Origin: Motiliproteus sp036960175
GTDB lineage: Bacteria; Pseudomonadota; Gammaproteobacteria; Pseudomonadales; Balneatricaceae
Assembly (NCBI GenBank): GCA_036960175.1
Contig: JBALWH010000004.1
Coordinates: 124,001 to 188,000 of the forward strand
DNA: 64,000 bases
Direction of reading: 5' to 3'
Every line of letters begins with the position of its first letter. Positions within the stretch are counted from its first letter, which is position 1. The notes under the pieces are model-generated. The model worked only from the letters and a program-made list of their open reading frames with translations, was not told the DNA's origin and did no database searches. Shown here in pieces: positions 1 to 9,483 of the stretch. Both the position numbers and the translations under genes were made by a program.

Positions 1-274
1 ACACTGACCAAGTTGAGCAGTTGCGAGTGTGGCAGCAGCACGAGCATCTTTCCTTGGGAATCGTGCAACATCAAAATACGGATCGTCTTATCATCAACCA
101 TGGCTGTCTGCTCTCAATCTGCGTCTACAGGTGCTAGTCTATCCTAGATGTCACCGGCGAAACTTGTGGGTGACCGCGAAGTTAAAAACCAAAAGGCCTC
201 TTATTGGACTGGTCAGAATCCTGCCCCGGACTTCATCGTTCCACGGGGTATAAAATTTAATCGGCTTTAACACT
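1..274. other. Left edge, no supported gene
   Basis: The plus-strand frame beginning at base 3 is open from the window edge to a TAG at 135-137 and could be the last 44 codons of a gene lying to the left, but I recognise no family in it. Bases 138-274 hold no gene I can support. The promoter of the following ggt gene should lie here; I see no convincing -35/-10 pair and no strong ribosome binding site. Confidence 0.3.
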
Positions 275-2053
275 ATGAACTTTAGCAGAATTGGCGGCGA
301 AGTGGACCTATATAACTGTTGTAAGGGCGTATTTCTGGGGGCGTTAATTACCCTGCAGTCGCTATCGGTTAACGCCGTAGTGGAGGGCCTTTCCCCGGAG
401 GCCGCAACCGGTAGAGCCGAGAGGCCGCTCGTTTATAGCAATGAATTGATGGTGGTCAGCGCCCATCCGTTGGCGACTAAAGCCGGATACCGGGTTTTAA
501 TGAGCGGCGGCAGTGCTATCGATGCTGCGGTTGCCGTGCAGGCAGTGCTGACCCTTGTAGAGCCCCAGTCCTCTGGGATCGGTGGGGGTGCTTTTTTACT
601 GCACTGGGATCAAGGTCGTCGTCAACTGCAAGCCTATGATGGTCGCGAAACCGCACCGGCTGAAGCGTCTTCGGAACTTTTCATTGGTAGCGATGGCAAA
701 CCCATGGCCTGGCGCACGGCTTTAGTGGGTGGTCGCTCGGTGGGGACACCAGGGGTGTTGCGGATGCTGGAAATGGCACAGTCGCAACATGGTCAGTTAG
801 CCTGGTCGACGCTGTTTGACGATGGCATCCAATTGAGTCGAGATGGCTTTGTGGTTACTCCCAGGCTGGCCGAGCTAGTGGCTAAAGGAGTTAATCCGGG
901 GCTTGATCGCTATGCCGAAGCCCGGGATTATTTTTTCCCGGCGGGAAAGTCGGTTAAAGCCGGTAGTCTGCTGCGCAATGAGCCTCTGGCTAAGACCTTT
1001 GAGGCGATCGCCAAGCAAGGTGCTGATTATTTTTATCAAGGGCCGTTGGCGGCCAGGATTTCAGCACGCGTAAAAACAGTTACAGACAACCCCGGTTTGC
1101 TCAGTCGTGAGGACCTGGCCCAATATCGAGCGCTGGAGCGCGAGCCGCTATGCCGTCCTTTTCTCAGTTATCGGGTCTGTAGTATGCCGCCACCCACTTC
1201 GGGTGGTGTGACTCTGTTGCAGATTCTCGGTCTGCTGGAGCAGCTGTCTGTGGAGGCCGTACCTGCTTTTGGTATCGAGGGTGCGCATCTGTTTACTCAG
1301 GCCTCGCGGCTGGCCTATGCCGACCGTGCGCGATACTTGGCCGATGCGGATTTTGTTGAGGTGCCAATTGCGGGTTTGCTGGACAAAAAATATTTGCGTC
1401 AACGGGCTAGGTTGATCGACTCCGATAGGGATATGGGTAAGGCTGAGGCCGGAATGATGAGCGCTCTGGTACGTAGCGATGACCGCTCGCCGGAGCTGCC
1501 ATCCACCAGTCACTTCGTGATCGTGGATGGGAAAGGCAATGCAGTCTCCATGACCAGCAGTATTGAAATGGCCTTTGGTTCCACGCTGATGGTGGATGGC
1601 TTCCTGCTTAATAATCAGCTGACGGATTTCTCCTTTGTTGCCGAACAGGATGGTCGCCCGGTGGCTAATCGGGTGGAGGCTGGAAAGCGCCCTCGAAGCT
1701 CCATGACTCCGGTGATGGTATTTGATAAGCAGGGGCGCTTACGCTTATTGCTGGGGTCGCCCGGAGGCAGTCGCATTATTAATTACGTGGCTAAGGCTGT
1801 GCTGGGGGTGTTGGCCTGGGATATGGATGTGCAGCAGGCGATTAGTCAGGCCAATATTAGCAATCGTAACGGTGTGACTTCGCTGGAAGCCGGAACCTCG
1901 GCAGAGGCGCTAAAATCACAGCTACAAGCCAAAGGACATGAGATTAGGGTGCGAGACCTTAATAGCGGTCTGCATGGTATCTGGATTACTGAGGATGGTC
2001 GCCTTGAGGGCGGTGTTGATCCGCGTCGCGAAGGATTGGCAAAGGGTAAATAG
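275..2053 (+). CDS. ggt: Gamma-glutamyltranspeptidase precursor
   Basis: Periplasmic enzyme of the Ntn-hydrolase superfamily that transfers or hydrolyses the gamma-glutamyl group of glutathione and related peptides. The 592-residue length is normal. A hydrophobic segment at about residues 19-34 fits an export signal. The autocleavage site and nucleophile are visible as Thr411 in the context PSTSHF, followed by the SMTSS segment and, later, the GSPGGSR substrate loop, so both the large and small subunits appear intact. The start chosen is the ATG at 275; no clear Shine-Dalgarno precedes it, so the exact N-terminus is uncertain. It is a single-gene unit converging on ridA. Confidence 0.93.
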   Translation: MNFSRIGGEVDLYNCCKGVFLGALITLQSLSVNAVVEGLSPEAATGRAERPLVYSNELMVVSAHPLATKAGYRVLMSGGSAIDAAVAVQAVLTLVEPQSSGIGGGAFLLHWDQGRRQLQAYDGRETAPAEASSELFIGSDGKPMAWRTALVGGRSVGTPGVLRMLEMAQSQHGQLAWSTLFDDGIQLSRDGFVVTPRLAELVAKGVNPGLDRYAEARDYFFPAGKSVKAGSLLRNEPLAKTFEAIAKQGADYFYQGPLAARISARVKTVTDNPGLLSREDLAQYRALEREPLCRPFLSYRVCSMPPPTSGGVTLLQILGLLEQLSVEAVPAFGIEGAHLFTQASRLAYADRARYLADADFVEVPIAGLLDKKYLRQRARLIDSDRDMGKAEAGMMSALVRSDDRSPELPSTSHFVIVDGKGNAVSMTSSIEMAFGSTLMVDGFLLNNQLTDFSFVAEQDGRPVANRVEAGKRPRSSMTPVMVFDKQGRLRLLLGSPGGSRIINYVAKAVLGVLAWDMDVQQAISQANISNRNGVTSLEAGTSAEALKSQLQAKGHEIRVRDLNSGLHGIWITEDGRLEGGVDPRREGLAKGK

Positions 2054-2103
2054 GGTAGCTCAGCACTGAACTACCCCGTTTGGCAGTGTTGATCAATCCG
2101 TTA

Positions 2104-2490
2104 TTAATCAACCACCAGAATGCCATCCATTTCCACTTGTGCATCTTTTGGTAAAGAGGCGACGCCAATGGCAGCGCGAGCAGGATAAGGCTGGTTGAAG
2201 TGACGTGACATCACCTCATTAACGGTGGCGAAATTACTGAGATCGGTGAGAAATATATTCAGCTTGACGATCTGCTGTAGTGAGCCACCGCTGGCCTCAC
2301 AGACTGCTTTCAGATTCTCAAATACACGCTCGGTCTGGGCCTCGAAATCGCCGTCCACCATTTCCATCGTTTCTGGGACCAGCGGGATCTGGCCGGAAAG
2401 ATAGACGGTATTACCGATTTTAACGGCCTGCGAATAGGTACCAATAGCTTGAGGGGCATGACCAGTCTGGATTACAGCTCTATTGCTCAT
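2104..2490 (-). CDS. ridA: RidA family enamine/imine deaminase
   Basis: Small trimeric cytosolic protein of the YjgF/YER057c/UK114 family, which hydrolyses reactive 2-aminoacrylate and related imines to keto acids and ammonia. The 128 residues match the family length; the signature near the C-terminus (PARAAIGVASLPKDAQVEMD) carries the conserved Arg and Glu that bind the substrate carboxylate and water. It lies 54 bp downstream of spoT on the same strand, the order commonly seen in gammaproteobacteria (gmk-rpoZ-spoT-ridA), so it is probably cotranscribed. Confidence 0.93.
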   Translation of the reverse strand: MSNRAVIQTGHAPQAIGTYSQAVKIGNTVYLSGQIPLVPETMEMVDGDFEAQTERVFENLKAVCEASGGSLQQIVKLNIFLTDLSNFATVNEVMSRHFNQPYPARAAIGVASLPKDAQVEMDGILVVD

Positions 2491-2544
2491 TATTTTTCCT
2501 CTTAGTTAAGCGGCAATGTTGGTGAGTGATTACTGTCGAATTGC

Positions 2545-4665
2545 CTATGCACGGGTGATTTTTGATACGGATTTCAACGCCCGTAATTTTTTCATCACGC
2601 GCGCTAGATGGATACGGCTTCTAACGGAAATATCCAGATGAACGGTGCTCATTCTGGCTTCTTTCTCGTCAATGTCGATACGGTGAATGTTGGCACCGGC
2701 TGCGGTGGCTTTGGTTGCCAGGGTGGCAACAATACCGCGCTGGGCGGCCAGCTCAACCTTAAGGCTGACCTGAAATTCATCGTCAACGGCCTTGTCCCAG
2801 TCCAGATAAATACACTTTTCCGGATCACTCTGGAATTCGGCGATGTTTTTACAATCATCGCGATGCACCACAATGCCTCGGCCGGTGCTGATATGCCCAA
2901 TTATCATATCTCCAGGAATTGGATGGCAGCAGCGGGCATAGCTTAATACCACTCCTTCGGAGCCGCTGATGGACAGGGGTCGTTGCAAGGAGTTGAGGGT
3001 CGCAGGCTTAGGCTCATCCAGACGTGGCCGCAGACGTTGCGCCACCATGTAGGCCATACGATTTCCCAGCCCGATCTCTTTCAGGAGGTGGTCGATAGAA
3101 TGCAGCTTGGTCTCTGTCAAGTATTCACGAAGGGTGTCGGGGTCGACCTCGTCGAGGTTGCTATTGTAGTTGGCCAGGAACTGATTCAGCAGACGAATAC
3201 CTAGGTCGATGGATTCTTTCTGCTCTTTGGTTTTAAGGAAGTGACGAATATTGGTGCGGGCCTTGCCAGTGGCAACAAAATTGAGCCAGGCCATATTCGG
3301 TTGGGCGCTGGGAGTGGTTATTATTTCTACCGTCTGGCCACTTTCGAGCACGCTACTCAGTGGTGCTAAACGGCGGTTGATGCGGCAGGAAACGCAGTTA
3401 TTACCGACATCGGTATGCACTGCGTAGGCGAAATCAACCGGTGTTGCGCCTTTAGGAAGATCAAGGATTCGGCCTTTAGGAGTGAAGACGTACACTTCAT
3501 TGGCAAACAGGTCAAATTTGACATCCTCGATAAAGTCCATCGAGTTGCCGGCCCGTTTTTGCATCTCCAGCAGCCCTTGAACCCACTGGCGGGCACGTTT
3601 GTAGCGACGTTCGATGTTGGCGCCATTGTTCTGCCCTTGCTTGTAATCGCTATGGGAGGCGATGCCCTGGGTGGCGATCACTTCCATATCTTCGGTACGG
3701 ATCTGGATCTCGATGGTGATGTCGCGAGCACCGAACAGGTCGGTGTGCAGTGACTGGTAGCCATTGCCCTTGGGGATGGCGATATAGTCTTTAAAACGAC
3801 CAGCCACTGGTTTGTATAGATTGTGGACGGCGCCGAGAATGCGGTAACAAGTATCAATCTTGTCGGTGACAATGCGGAAGGCGAATACATCCATGATTTC
3901 AGCGAAGGATTTCTTCTGCGTCACCATTTTTCGGTAGATGCTGTAGAGGTGTTTTTCGCGGCCGTTGATTTCGCTAGGCAGGCCTTCTTTTTCCAGACAC
4001 TCGGCAAGGGTCTTGCCGATTTGTTCGATCATGTCGAACCGCTTGCCGCGGTATTGCTGTACAGCCCGACCGATATGCTTGTAGCGCATCGGATAGTAGG
4101 CTCTAAAAGCAAGATCCTGTAGTTCCATATGGATGTCATGCATACCCAGGCGGGCGGCAATAGGCGCGTAGATATCCAAGGTCTCTCGAGCGATACGGCG
4201 CTGCTTATTGGGGGGCATGACACTCAGGGTGCGCATGTTGTGCAGGCGGTCACCGAGCTTTACCAGAATGACGCGGATATCGTCCGCCATCGCCATGACC
4301 ATTTTCTGGAAATTTTCGGCCTGAGCTTCTGCCTTGGTTTCAAAATGCAGATGGGTCAGCTTACTGACGCCGTCAACGATGCCGGTTACGGTCTCGCCGA
4401 ACTGGCCGCTGAGGCCGCTTATATCGATGTTGGTGTCTTCGATGACATCGTGAAGCATGGCGGCCATCAGACTTTGATGGTCCATGTTCATTTCTGCCAG
4501 AATGGAGGCAACGGCTAGCGGGTGGGTAACATAAGGCTCACCACTTTTGCGGCGCTGGCCATCATGGGCCTGCTCTGCATAGTAGTAGGCGCGTCTAACC
4601 TGATTGATCTGGCTAGATTCCAGATAATCACTTAGTCGTTCTGAAAGGTCATAGATCGTGGGCAT
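2545..4665 (-). CDS. spoT: Bifunctional (p)ppGpp synthetase/hydrolase SpoT
   Basis: Long Rel/Spo homologue (706 residues) controlling the stringent-response alarmone. In order: an HD hydrolase domain with MLHDVIEDT near residue 70, a synthetase domain with the RFKDYIAIPKGNGYQSLHT loop and EIQIRTEDME, a TGS domain starting at NEVYVFTPKGR, and a C-terminal ACT domain (HIDIDEKEARM). The hydrolase HD pair is intact, which identifies it as SpoT or Rel type rather than RelA. One detail differs from the E. coli form: the usual HWAYK after the EIQIRT motif reads HSDYK. It is followed by ridA and preceded by rpoZ and gmk. Confidence 0.95.
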   Translation of the reverse strand: MPTIYDLSERLSDYLESSQINQVRRAYYYAEQAHDGQRRKSGEPYVTHPLAVASILAEMNMDHQSLMAAMLHDVIEDTNIDISGLSGQFGETVTGIVDGVSKLTHLHFETKAEAQAENFQKMVMAMADDIRVILVKLGDRLHNMRTLSVMPPNKQRRIARETLDIYAPIAARLGMHDIHMELQDLAFRAYYPMRYKHIGRAVQQYRGKRFDMIEQIGKTLAECLEKEGLPSEINGREKHLYSIYRKMVTQKKSFAEIMDVFAFRIVTDKIDTCYRILGAVHNLYKPVAGRFKDYIAIPKGNGYQSLHTDLFGARDITIEIQIRTEDMEVIATQGIASHSDYKQGQNNGANIERRYKRARQWVQGLLEMQKRAGNSMDFIEDVKFDLFANEVYVFTPKGRILDLPKGATPVDFAYAVHTDVGNNCVSCRINRRLAPLSSVLESGQTVEIITTPSAQPNMAWLNFVATGKARTNIRHFLKTKEQKESIDLGIRLLNQFLANYNSNLDEVDPDTLREYLTETKLHSIDHLLKEIGLGNRMAYMVAQRLRPRLDEPKPATLNSLQRPLSISGSEGVVLSYARCCHPIPGDMIIGHISTGRGIVVHRDDCKNIAEFQSDPEKCIYLDWDKAVDDEFQVSLKVELAAQRGIVATLATKATAAGANIHRIDIDEKEARMSTVHLDISVRSRIHLARVMKKLRALKSVSKITRA

Positions 4666-4746
4666 CTAATGCTCCCCGCCTAGTTCTCCGGCAAAGAGAT
4701 GTTCGCCCTGTGGGGAAGGTGCCAGATGGCACCTCGGAACAATCTC

Positions 4747-5004
4747 TTAGGCCTCAAGCACAGGCGCTACTGCTTCTTCTAGCAGCTCACTAACATTAAC
4801 AGGCTTGTCAATTAGGATGCTGGCGGTGATATGACCTGCGGCTATTTCACGTAAAGCAACAACTGTGCACTTGTCGTTCTCCCAATCTACCATGGCTTCT
4901 TTGCCACCAGTAGCCAGTTGGCGAGCACGCTTGGAAGAAACCATTATTAGCTCAAAACGGTTTTCTACATTTTCTAGACAATCTTCAACGGTTACACGAG
5001 CCAT
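4747..5004 (-). CDS. rpoZ: RNA polymerase omega subunit
   Basis: The 85-residue omega subunit, which helps fold and assemble the beta-prime subunit and forms part of a ppGpp binding site in RNA polymerase. The N-terminal MARVTVEDCLENVENRFELI and the following RARQLATGG are the family signature. It lies in the conserved gmk-rpoZ-spoT group, 81 bp before spoT. The 118 bp between gmk and rpoZ may carry its own promoter. Confidence 0.96.
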   Translation of the reverse strand: MARVTVEDCLENVENRFELIMVSSKRARQLATGGKEAMVDWENDKCTVVALREIAAGHITASILIDKPVNVSELLEEAVAPVLEA

Positions 5005-5122
5005 ATTAAACCTCTGGGGTGTCGCTAATTCAGTAGTGCGATAAAAAAGAGCTCGCCAGTGTACAAAAACTGCACCGTAAAGGCCATACCTTTAATAGTA
5101 TAACAGCGCTTTAAACACGGGT

Positions 5123-5737
5123 TTAAGCCAGTAACTGTATAATCATCGCTTTGTGGCGGGCATCTTGCTGGGTTAGCTTTTGTCGTCCTGCAACAAAGAT
5201 AGCCGAGAATTCGTTCAGAGCGGTGTCGAAATCATCGTTGATCACCAGAAAATCAAATTCGTGGTAATGGGACATCTCGTCCACTGCCTGCTCCATACGA
5301 TGGTCGATCACTTCCTGGCTGTCCTGGCCTCGATTGTTCAGGCGCTGCTCCAGAGCTTCGCGGGATGGCGGCAGGATAAACACAGAAACTGCATTGGGGA
5401 CCAGGCGGCGAATTTGTTGAGCGCCCTGCCAGTCAATCTCAAGAATCACGTCTAGATCCTGATCAAGGGTATCATTGACCCATTGCTGGGATGTGCCGTA
5501 TTTGTTGGTAAACACTTCGGCGAATTCCAGAAAGGCGGACTCAGAAATCATGCTGTTGAACTGCTCTTGGCTGACAAAATGGTAATCCTTGCCATCCACT
5601 TCGCCGGGACGTGATGCCCGGGTGGTATGTGATACCGATACGCAGGCCTTAGGGTCTCTATCCAGCAGTGCTTTTACCAGGCTGGTTTTACCCGCGCCGG
5701 AAGGGGCAGAAACGATGTATAGGGTGCCTTTGCTCAT
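5123..5737 (-). CDS. gmk: Guanylate kinase
   Basis: Phosphorylates GMP to GDP with ATP. The P-loop (SAPSGAGKTSL) sits at residues 10-20 and the GMP-binding stretch with SHTTRASRPGEVDGKDYHF follows. I place the start at the ATG at 5737 (MSKGTLYIVSAPSG), which matches the N-terminus of the E. coli enzyme; an in-frame TTG 21 bp upstream at 5758 would only add seven residues. Predicted length 204 residues, normal. yicC, often next to gmk, is here 30 kb away. Confidence 0.95.
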   Translation of the reverse strand: MSKGTLYIVSAPSGAGKTSLVKALLDRDPKACVSVSHTTRASRPGEVDGKDYHFVSQEQFNSMISESAFLEFAEVFTNKYGTSQQWVNDTLDQDLDVILEIDWQGAQQIRRLVPNAVSVFILPPSREALEQRLNNRGQDSQEVIDHRMEQAVDEMSHYHEFDFLVINDDFDTALNEFSAIFVAGRQKLTQQDARHKAMIIQLLA

Positions 5738-5940
5738 AGCTGTATCCGATTTTTTCAATGTTCGTCGTGCGGCTCCGAATAATAGCTTGAACCGGGACTC
5801 GATTATAGCAGGGAAAAGCCCAAGGGTTGAGGGCGAAGCGCGTCGTTTAAGCGACAGTCTTGCAGAGTGGGTGCTCCTTACCGGTTGTCCATAAAAAGCT
5901 GTTCATCGACAGGTATAGCTGAAGAGTGATCCCTGCAAAG

Positions 5941-6717
5941 TCAGTCATGTAAGTGATGGTCAGCGTGCTCGGGTACATCGTCGTTATGCTCGTGGTCGGA
6001 CGTGTGCTTGGCCGCGTGGATGTGCAGGTGGCTGTGGGTGTGATGATGAGGATGACTGTGCATCACGGCATCCACCAGCGTGTTGTCCTGCAGTAATACC
6101 GCGCGGGTGGCCAGCCGTTCAATCAGGCTGCGGTCATGGGAGACCAGAACCATGGTTTGATCGAGAGATTCCAGCAGTTCGACCAGACGTTTTTCCGCCT
6201 GCTCATCAAGGCCGTTAGTGGGTTCATCCAGCAGCAGCACTTCCGGCTCCATCGCCAGCACCGTTGCTAGAGCTACTAAACGTTTTTCACCTCCTGAAAG
6301 CTTATGGGTAATGCGTCCGGAAAAATCTGTGAGGCCGACACTGGCCAGGGTGATTTCGGCGATAGCCAGCGCCTCCTCTTCGCTCTTGCCCAGGTTTAGC
6401 GGGCCGAAAGTGACATCTTCCATCACCGTGGGGCAGAACAGCTGGTCATCTGAATCCTGGAATAGCAGTCCCGCTCTGGCTCGTACCTGGCGGAAATGGG
6501 ATTCGTTGCTGCGTTCTTTGCCGAAGGCAATAATGCGACCGCTAGTGGGGGGCTGAAGACCGACTATTAATTGCAGTAGGGTGGATTTACCTGAGCCGTT
6601 GCCACCTACCAGTGCTAGTGTCTCGCCGGAAAACAGCTGTAAGTTTACATTGCGGAATACCGGATGGTTTAGATACTCGAAGCTAATCCCTTCCAGCTGG
6701 ATGAGTGGCTTGATCAT
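5941..6717 (-). CDS. nikO: Nickel/cobalt ECF transporter ATPase, His-rich tail
   Basis: ATP-binding subunit of an energy-coupling-factor transporter for Ni2+ or Co2+. Walker A (GGNGSGKSTLL), the ABC signature (KLSGGEKRLVALA) and Walker B (VLLLDEPTNGLD) are all present. After the ATPase domain comes a C-terminal tail with about 16 histidines in 40 residues, a likely metal-binding or storage tail. The start is the ATG at 6717, preceded by a GGAG box and overlapping the upstream gene stop in an ATGA; an earlier in-frame start at 6795 would lie inside the neighbour. It is the last gene of a five-gene unit. Confidence 0.88.
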   Translation of the reverse strand: MIKPLIQLEGISFEYLNHPVFRNVNLQLFSGETLALVGGNGSGKSTLLQLIVGLQPPTSGRIIAFGKERSNESHFRQVRARAGLLFQDSDDQLFCPTVMEDVTFGPLNLGKSEEEALAIAEITLASVGLTDFSGRITHKLSGGEKRLVALATVLAMEPEVLLLDEPTNGLDEQAEKRLVELLESLDQTMVLVSHDRSLIERLATRAVLLQDNTLVDAVMHSHPHHHTHSHLHIHAAKHTSDHEHNDDVPEHADHHLHD

Positions 6718-7475
6718 AGAGAATTCTCCAACACTAACAGACAAGTAAGTACTAACACACAAAGTCCTGTTGCTAGGCTGTCCCGGGTTTGCCAAACGCT
6801 ATTATCAAGTAGATAAAAACGGCCGTGAAAACCGCGGCATTTCATCGCCGCCAGAATTCGCTGGGAGCGGTGCATGCTACGTACCAACAACATACCGATC
6901 AGCCAGCCAAAACTACGCCAAGTGTGGCGATTGCTACCGGCGACAAAAGCCCGTGCGCGCATGGCCAGTCGAAGCCGTTGGTATTCATCTAAAAGTACAC
7001 TGACGTAACGCACCGTGAGCAAAAACAGGTGCACCAGTTTGTCCGGAACCCGCAGTCGCGCCAAGGCGTGGCCTAGTACTTCGGGTTCCAAGGTTCCTAC
7101 CAGTGACAGCAGACCGATGACCACGGTATTGGCCCGCAAGACGATCACCAGGGCTCGTTCCAGCCCCTGCCAGCTGGCGGTTAAAGAGCCCAACTGCAAA
7201 ATGCTGTCTCCGGGGATACTGAAAGGAATAAACAGCAATACCAGCAGCATAAAACTTTCGAAGGCCAGCAGTCGTTTTAGCAGGGTATTGAAGCCCAGGT
7301 TTACGGCTCTGGATAGTATGAGCACTAGCGCCAGGGCAATGACCAGCACTAAAGGCTGGCTCAGAGAAACGGTGACCAGTGCCAGCAGCAGAGCGGCTAA
7401 TACCCGAACCCTGGGGTCGCAGGCCGTTAACCATCGCGGCTGTGCCTGGCTGCTGAGTAGAAATAGTTCGCTCAT
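6714..7475 (-). CDS. nikQ: Nickel/cobalt ECF transporter transmembrane T component
   Basis: CbiQ/NikQ family membrane subunit (253 residues) coupling the ATPase to the substrate-binding M component. Several hydrophobic helices cover residues 25-130 and the C-terminal end. The family cytoplasmic coupling signatures appear as RLAMRARAF and AAMKCRGFHGR, each with the Ala-Arg/Arg-Gly pair that docks on the ATPase. It overlaps nikO by ATGA and overlaps the preceding small component by 4 bp, so translation is coupled. Confidence 0.88.
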   Translation of the reverse strand: MSELFLLSSQAQPRWLTACDPRVRVLAALLLALVTVSLSQPLVLVIALALVLILSRAVNLGFNTLLKRLLAFESFMLLVLLFIPFSIPGDSILQLGSLTASWQGLERALVIVLRANTVVIGLLSLVGTLEPEVLGHALARLRVPDKLVHLFLLTVRYVSVLLDEYQRLRLAMRARAFVAGSNRHTWRSFGWLIGMLLVRSMHRSQRILAAMKCRGFHGRFYLLDNSVWQTRDSLATGLCVLVLTCLLVLENSL

Positions 7476-8092
7476 CGTCGGCTACGCCACCACAGCAGTA
7501 TTCCTGCCAGCCCGAACATAAAGCCGATACCGCCGACAATGTCTGCTAGTCGTGCCTTGTCGGCGTTGCGTTGTAGCTCTTGCCTTAACGGACCGACCTG
7601 CTTGGCCACCGCACGGGTGACTGAGCGCTCCACTAATATAGCCAGCTCGTTATTGTTGATGCTGGAGGCTTGCGACGGGTTTATTGGCGGCGAGGTTGTC
7701 GAGACGATCGTCCCATTGCCGAGATCAGCTTGAAGGTCCGACGGCGGGGTCATTTCATCGGCCTTGACGGTCCATTCCGCGCGATGACCGTCGCCACTGT
7801 CGGCGATCAACCGATAGTCTCGGGTGGTGCTGGCTTGGTAGCTGAACTCGCCCTGATCATCGCTTTGTAGCTTGGCGATCTCATCGCCAGTTGCCGCTAG
7901 AATGCGGATGTTGACGCCTTTGGCGGCGCTGCCTCCGGCGAAGTAGCAGGAGCCCTGCAGTAGGTTTCCTTCGGCGTAGACAAACAGTTTCAGCAAGTGC
8001 GCCGACGCCTGCGGGCTGACCAGCAGAGTCAGGGTCAGTGGCAGCATCTGTATCAGCCGTGGCAGCGATTTATTCGTAGGCTGGCGGCTCAT
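7472..8092 (-). CDS. nikL: NikL-like accessory component of the Ni/Co transporter
   Basis: About 206 residues from the ATG at 8092 (MSRQPTNK), which overlaps the TAA of the preceding gene; in-frame codons further upstream lie inside that gene and are not used. An N-terminal signal segment ends near SAHLLK, a periplasmic beta-sandwich-like region resembling carboxypeptidase regulatory domains follows (GVNIRILAATGDEIAKLQ), then a coiled stretch and a C-terminal membrane helix ending in WWRSRR. This architecture and place match NikL of NikKMLQO systems. The assignment rests on context as much as on sequence. Confidence 0.75.
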   Translation of the reverse strand: MSRQPTNKSLPRLIQMLPLTLTLLVSPQASAHLLKLFVYAEGNLLQGSCYFAGGSAAKGVNIRILAATGDEIAKLQSDDQGEFSYQASTTRDYRLIADSGDGHRAEWTVKADEMTPPSDLQADLGNGTIVSTTSPPINPSQASSINNNELAILVERSVTRAVAKQVGPLRQELQRNADKARLADIVGGIGFMFGLAGILLWWRSRR

Positions 8093-8700
8093 TAGCGCGC
8101 CTCCCGCAGTAATTCCGGAGCCACGCGTACAATAAAGCTCAGGGTGGCGCCGGTGACGGCGGCCTCCGCCAACATTAGTGGCAGGTAGGTCAGCAGTATG
8201 ACTTTGCCGGCGGGGAGGTATTCCGGGCCGCTGAGTATCAGAGAAGCACACACCAGCAGGCCGGTCAGGGCGACGCCAATAGCCCCCGCCATGGCGCCCA
8301 GCATAAACACCTGCTTGCCTTGGGCTGTTTGTAGGCGCGGCGCTAAAAGTAACCCGCAGATTAAGGCCGGCAGAGCGATATTAAAGGTGTTCACCCCTAG
8401 CACCATTAAGCCGCCATAGCCGAAAAATACGGCCTGCATCAGCAGTGCCATCAAGATCGCCGGTACGGCGGTCCAGCCCAGTAGTATGCCCATCAAACCA
8501 TTGAGGATCAGATGCACGCTACTAGCGCCAACCGGCACACTGGCCAGAGAGGCGACAAAAAAGGCAGCGGCCAGTACGGCCGCCTGAGGGATGCGGTCAT
8601 AGTCGAGACGGCGAGTGGCATAGCTCACCGCCGCTAGGGTAGCCAGGGCACCTCCGATCAGCACCGGGGCTGAGAGTACGCCATCTGGGATATGGGCCAT
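8092..8700 (-). CDS. nikM: Nickel/cobalt ECF transporter substrate-binding M component
   Basis: CbiM/NikM family integral membrane protein, the metal-specific subunit of the ECF transporter. The N-terminus begins MAHIPDGVL, carrying the family His at position 3 (the Met-x-His-x-x-Asp motif that loops into the protein to coordinate the metal), followed by about six hydrophobic helices over 202 residues. The VHLILNGLMGILLGW segment is typical. Nickel versus cobalt cannot be told from the sequence alone; the NikK/NikL partners rather than CbiN favour nickel. Confidence 0.9.
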   Translation of the reverse strand: MAHIPDGVLSAPVLIGGALATLAAVSYATRRLDYDRIPQAAVLAAAFFVASLASVPVGASSVHLILNGLMGILLGWTAVPAILMALLMQAVFFGYGGLMVLGVNTFNIALPALICGLLLAPRLQTAQGKQVFMLGAMAGAIGVALTGLLVCASLILSGPEYLPAGKVILLTYLPLMLAEAAVTGATLSFIVRVAPELLREAR

Positions 8701-8712
8701 GGCTGAGTTCCC

Positions 8713-9483
8713 CTACTTCATGTCACGAGTGTGGACCCAGATCAGGGCCCCTTGTTCGACGGCTACCAGCTCTCCGGCTGGGTTCTGCATAGGCTTATCA
8801 GCATCCAGTAAGGCGGCAAATCCCCACCAGCCTGATCGCGGCATGGCATAACTGAACTGGCCGTTGGCATCGGCCTTGATCAGCTGTGTGACATAGGCAC
8901 CGGCAGGTACCTTGAGTGAACCATCGTTGCGCCACTCCACCTCAATTTCGGCAAAGGGTACAGGCTGACCACTTTTGCGGACGATGCCGCGAAACAGATT
9001 GTTAGTCCAGAGTCCATAAGGTCTCACCAGCGGTTCGATCTCTACTGGAAATCCCACCATAGCATCCCAGCCAGTCTGAGCACCGAAGGCCTCAACCACT
9101 ACCTTGGTGTAGTGGATGATCATCTTGCCTTCATCGGGCTCCCAGTAAGGGGCTGGCTGAAGATAAAAAATATGATCGCCGGGGCGTTTAAAGCGATAAC
9201 TGGCGCTATAGGTGTTTTTACCTTCGATAGAACGGGGCTGGAGTTGCCCAAGTAGATCGTCTCGCAGCACCGGACTGAGCACCCCGAATCGAACCGGCTG
9301 GTCCATATTCATCACCGGGCCGCCGCTCATGGGGTGGGAAAATTGCAGATTCAAACTAACCTGGCGAGGACCGTTACCATCGACAATATCCAGCGAAGGG
9401 ATCAGCTCCTGAAAGTGAGCCAAGCCGGTCAAAGGAAATGTTAGGGTTGCGAATAACAGCAGCGCAGCCAGTGGTGTTTTCAA
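8713..9483 (-). CDS. nikK: NikK-like periplasmic component (DUF4198 type)
   Basis: 256-residue exported protein opening the Ni/Co transporter operon. It has an N-terminal signal segment (LAALLLFATLTFPLTGLAHF) and a DUF4198-type body with HFQELIPS and a C-terminal carboxypeptidase-regulatory-like part. DUF4198 proteins in this position are the NikK component and are thought to help deliver metal in the periplasm. The start is a TTG at 9483, supported by an AAGGAGG box five bases upstream. It ends 12 bp before nikM. Confidence 0.8.
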   Translation of the reverse strand: MKTPLAALLLFATLTFPLTGLAHFQELIPSLDIVDGNGPRQVSLNLQFSHPMSGGPVMNMDQPVRFGVLSPVLRDDLLGQLQPRSIEGKNTYSASYRFKRPGDHIFYLQPAPYWEPDEGKMIIHYTKVVVEAFGAQTGWDAMVGFPVEIEPLVRPYGLWTNNLFRGIVRKSGQPVPFAEIEVEWRNDGSLKVPAGAYVTQLIKADANGQFSYAMPRSGWWGFAALLDADKPMQNPAGELVAVEQGALIWVHTRDMK

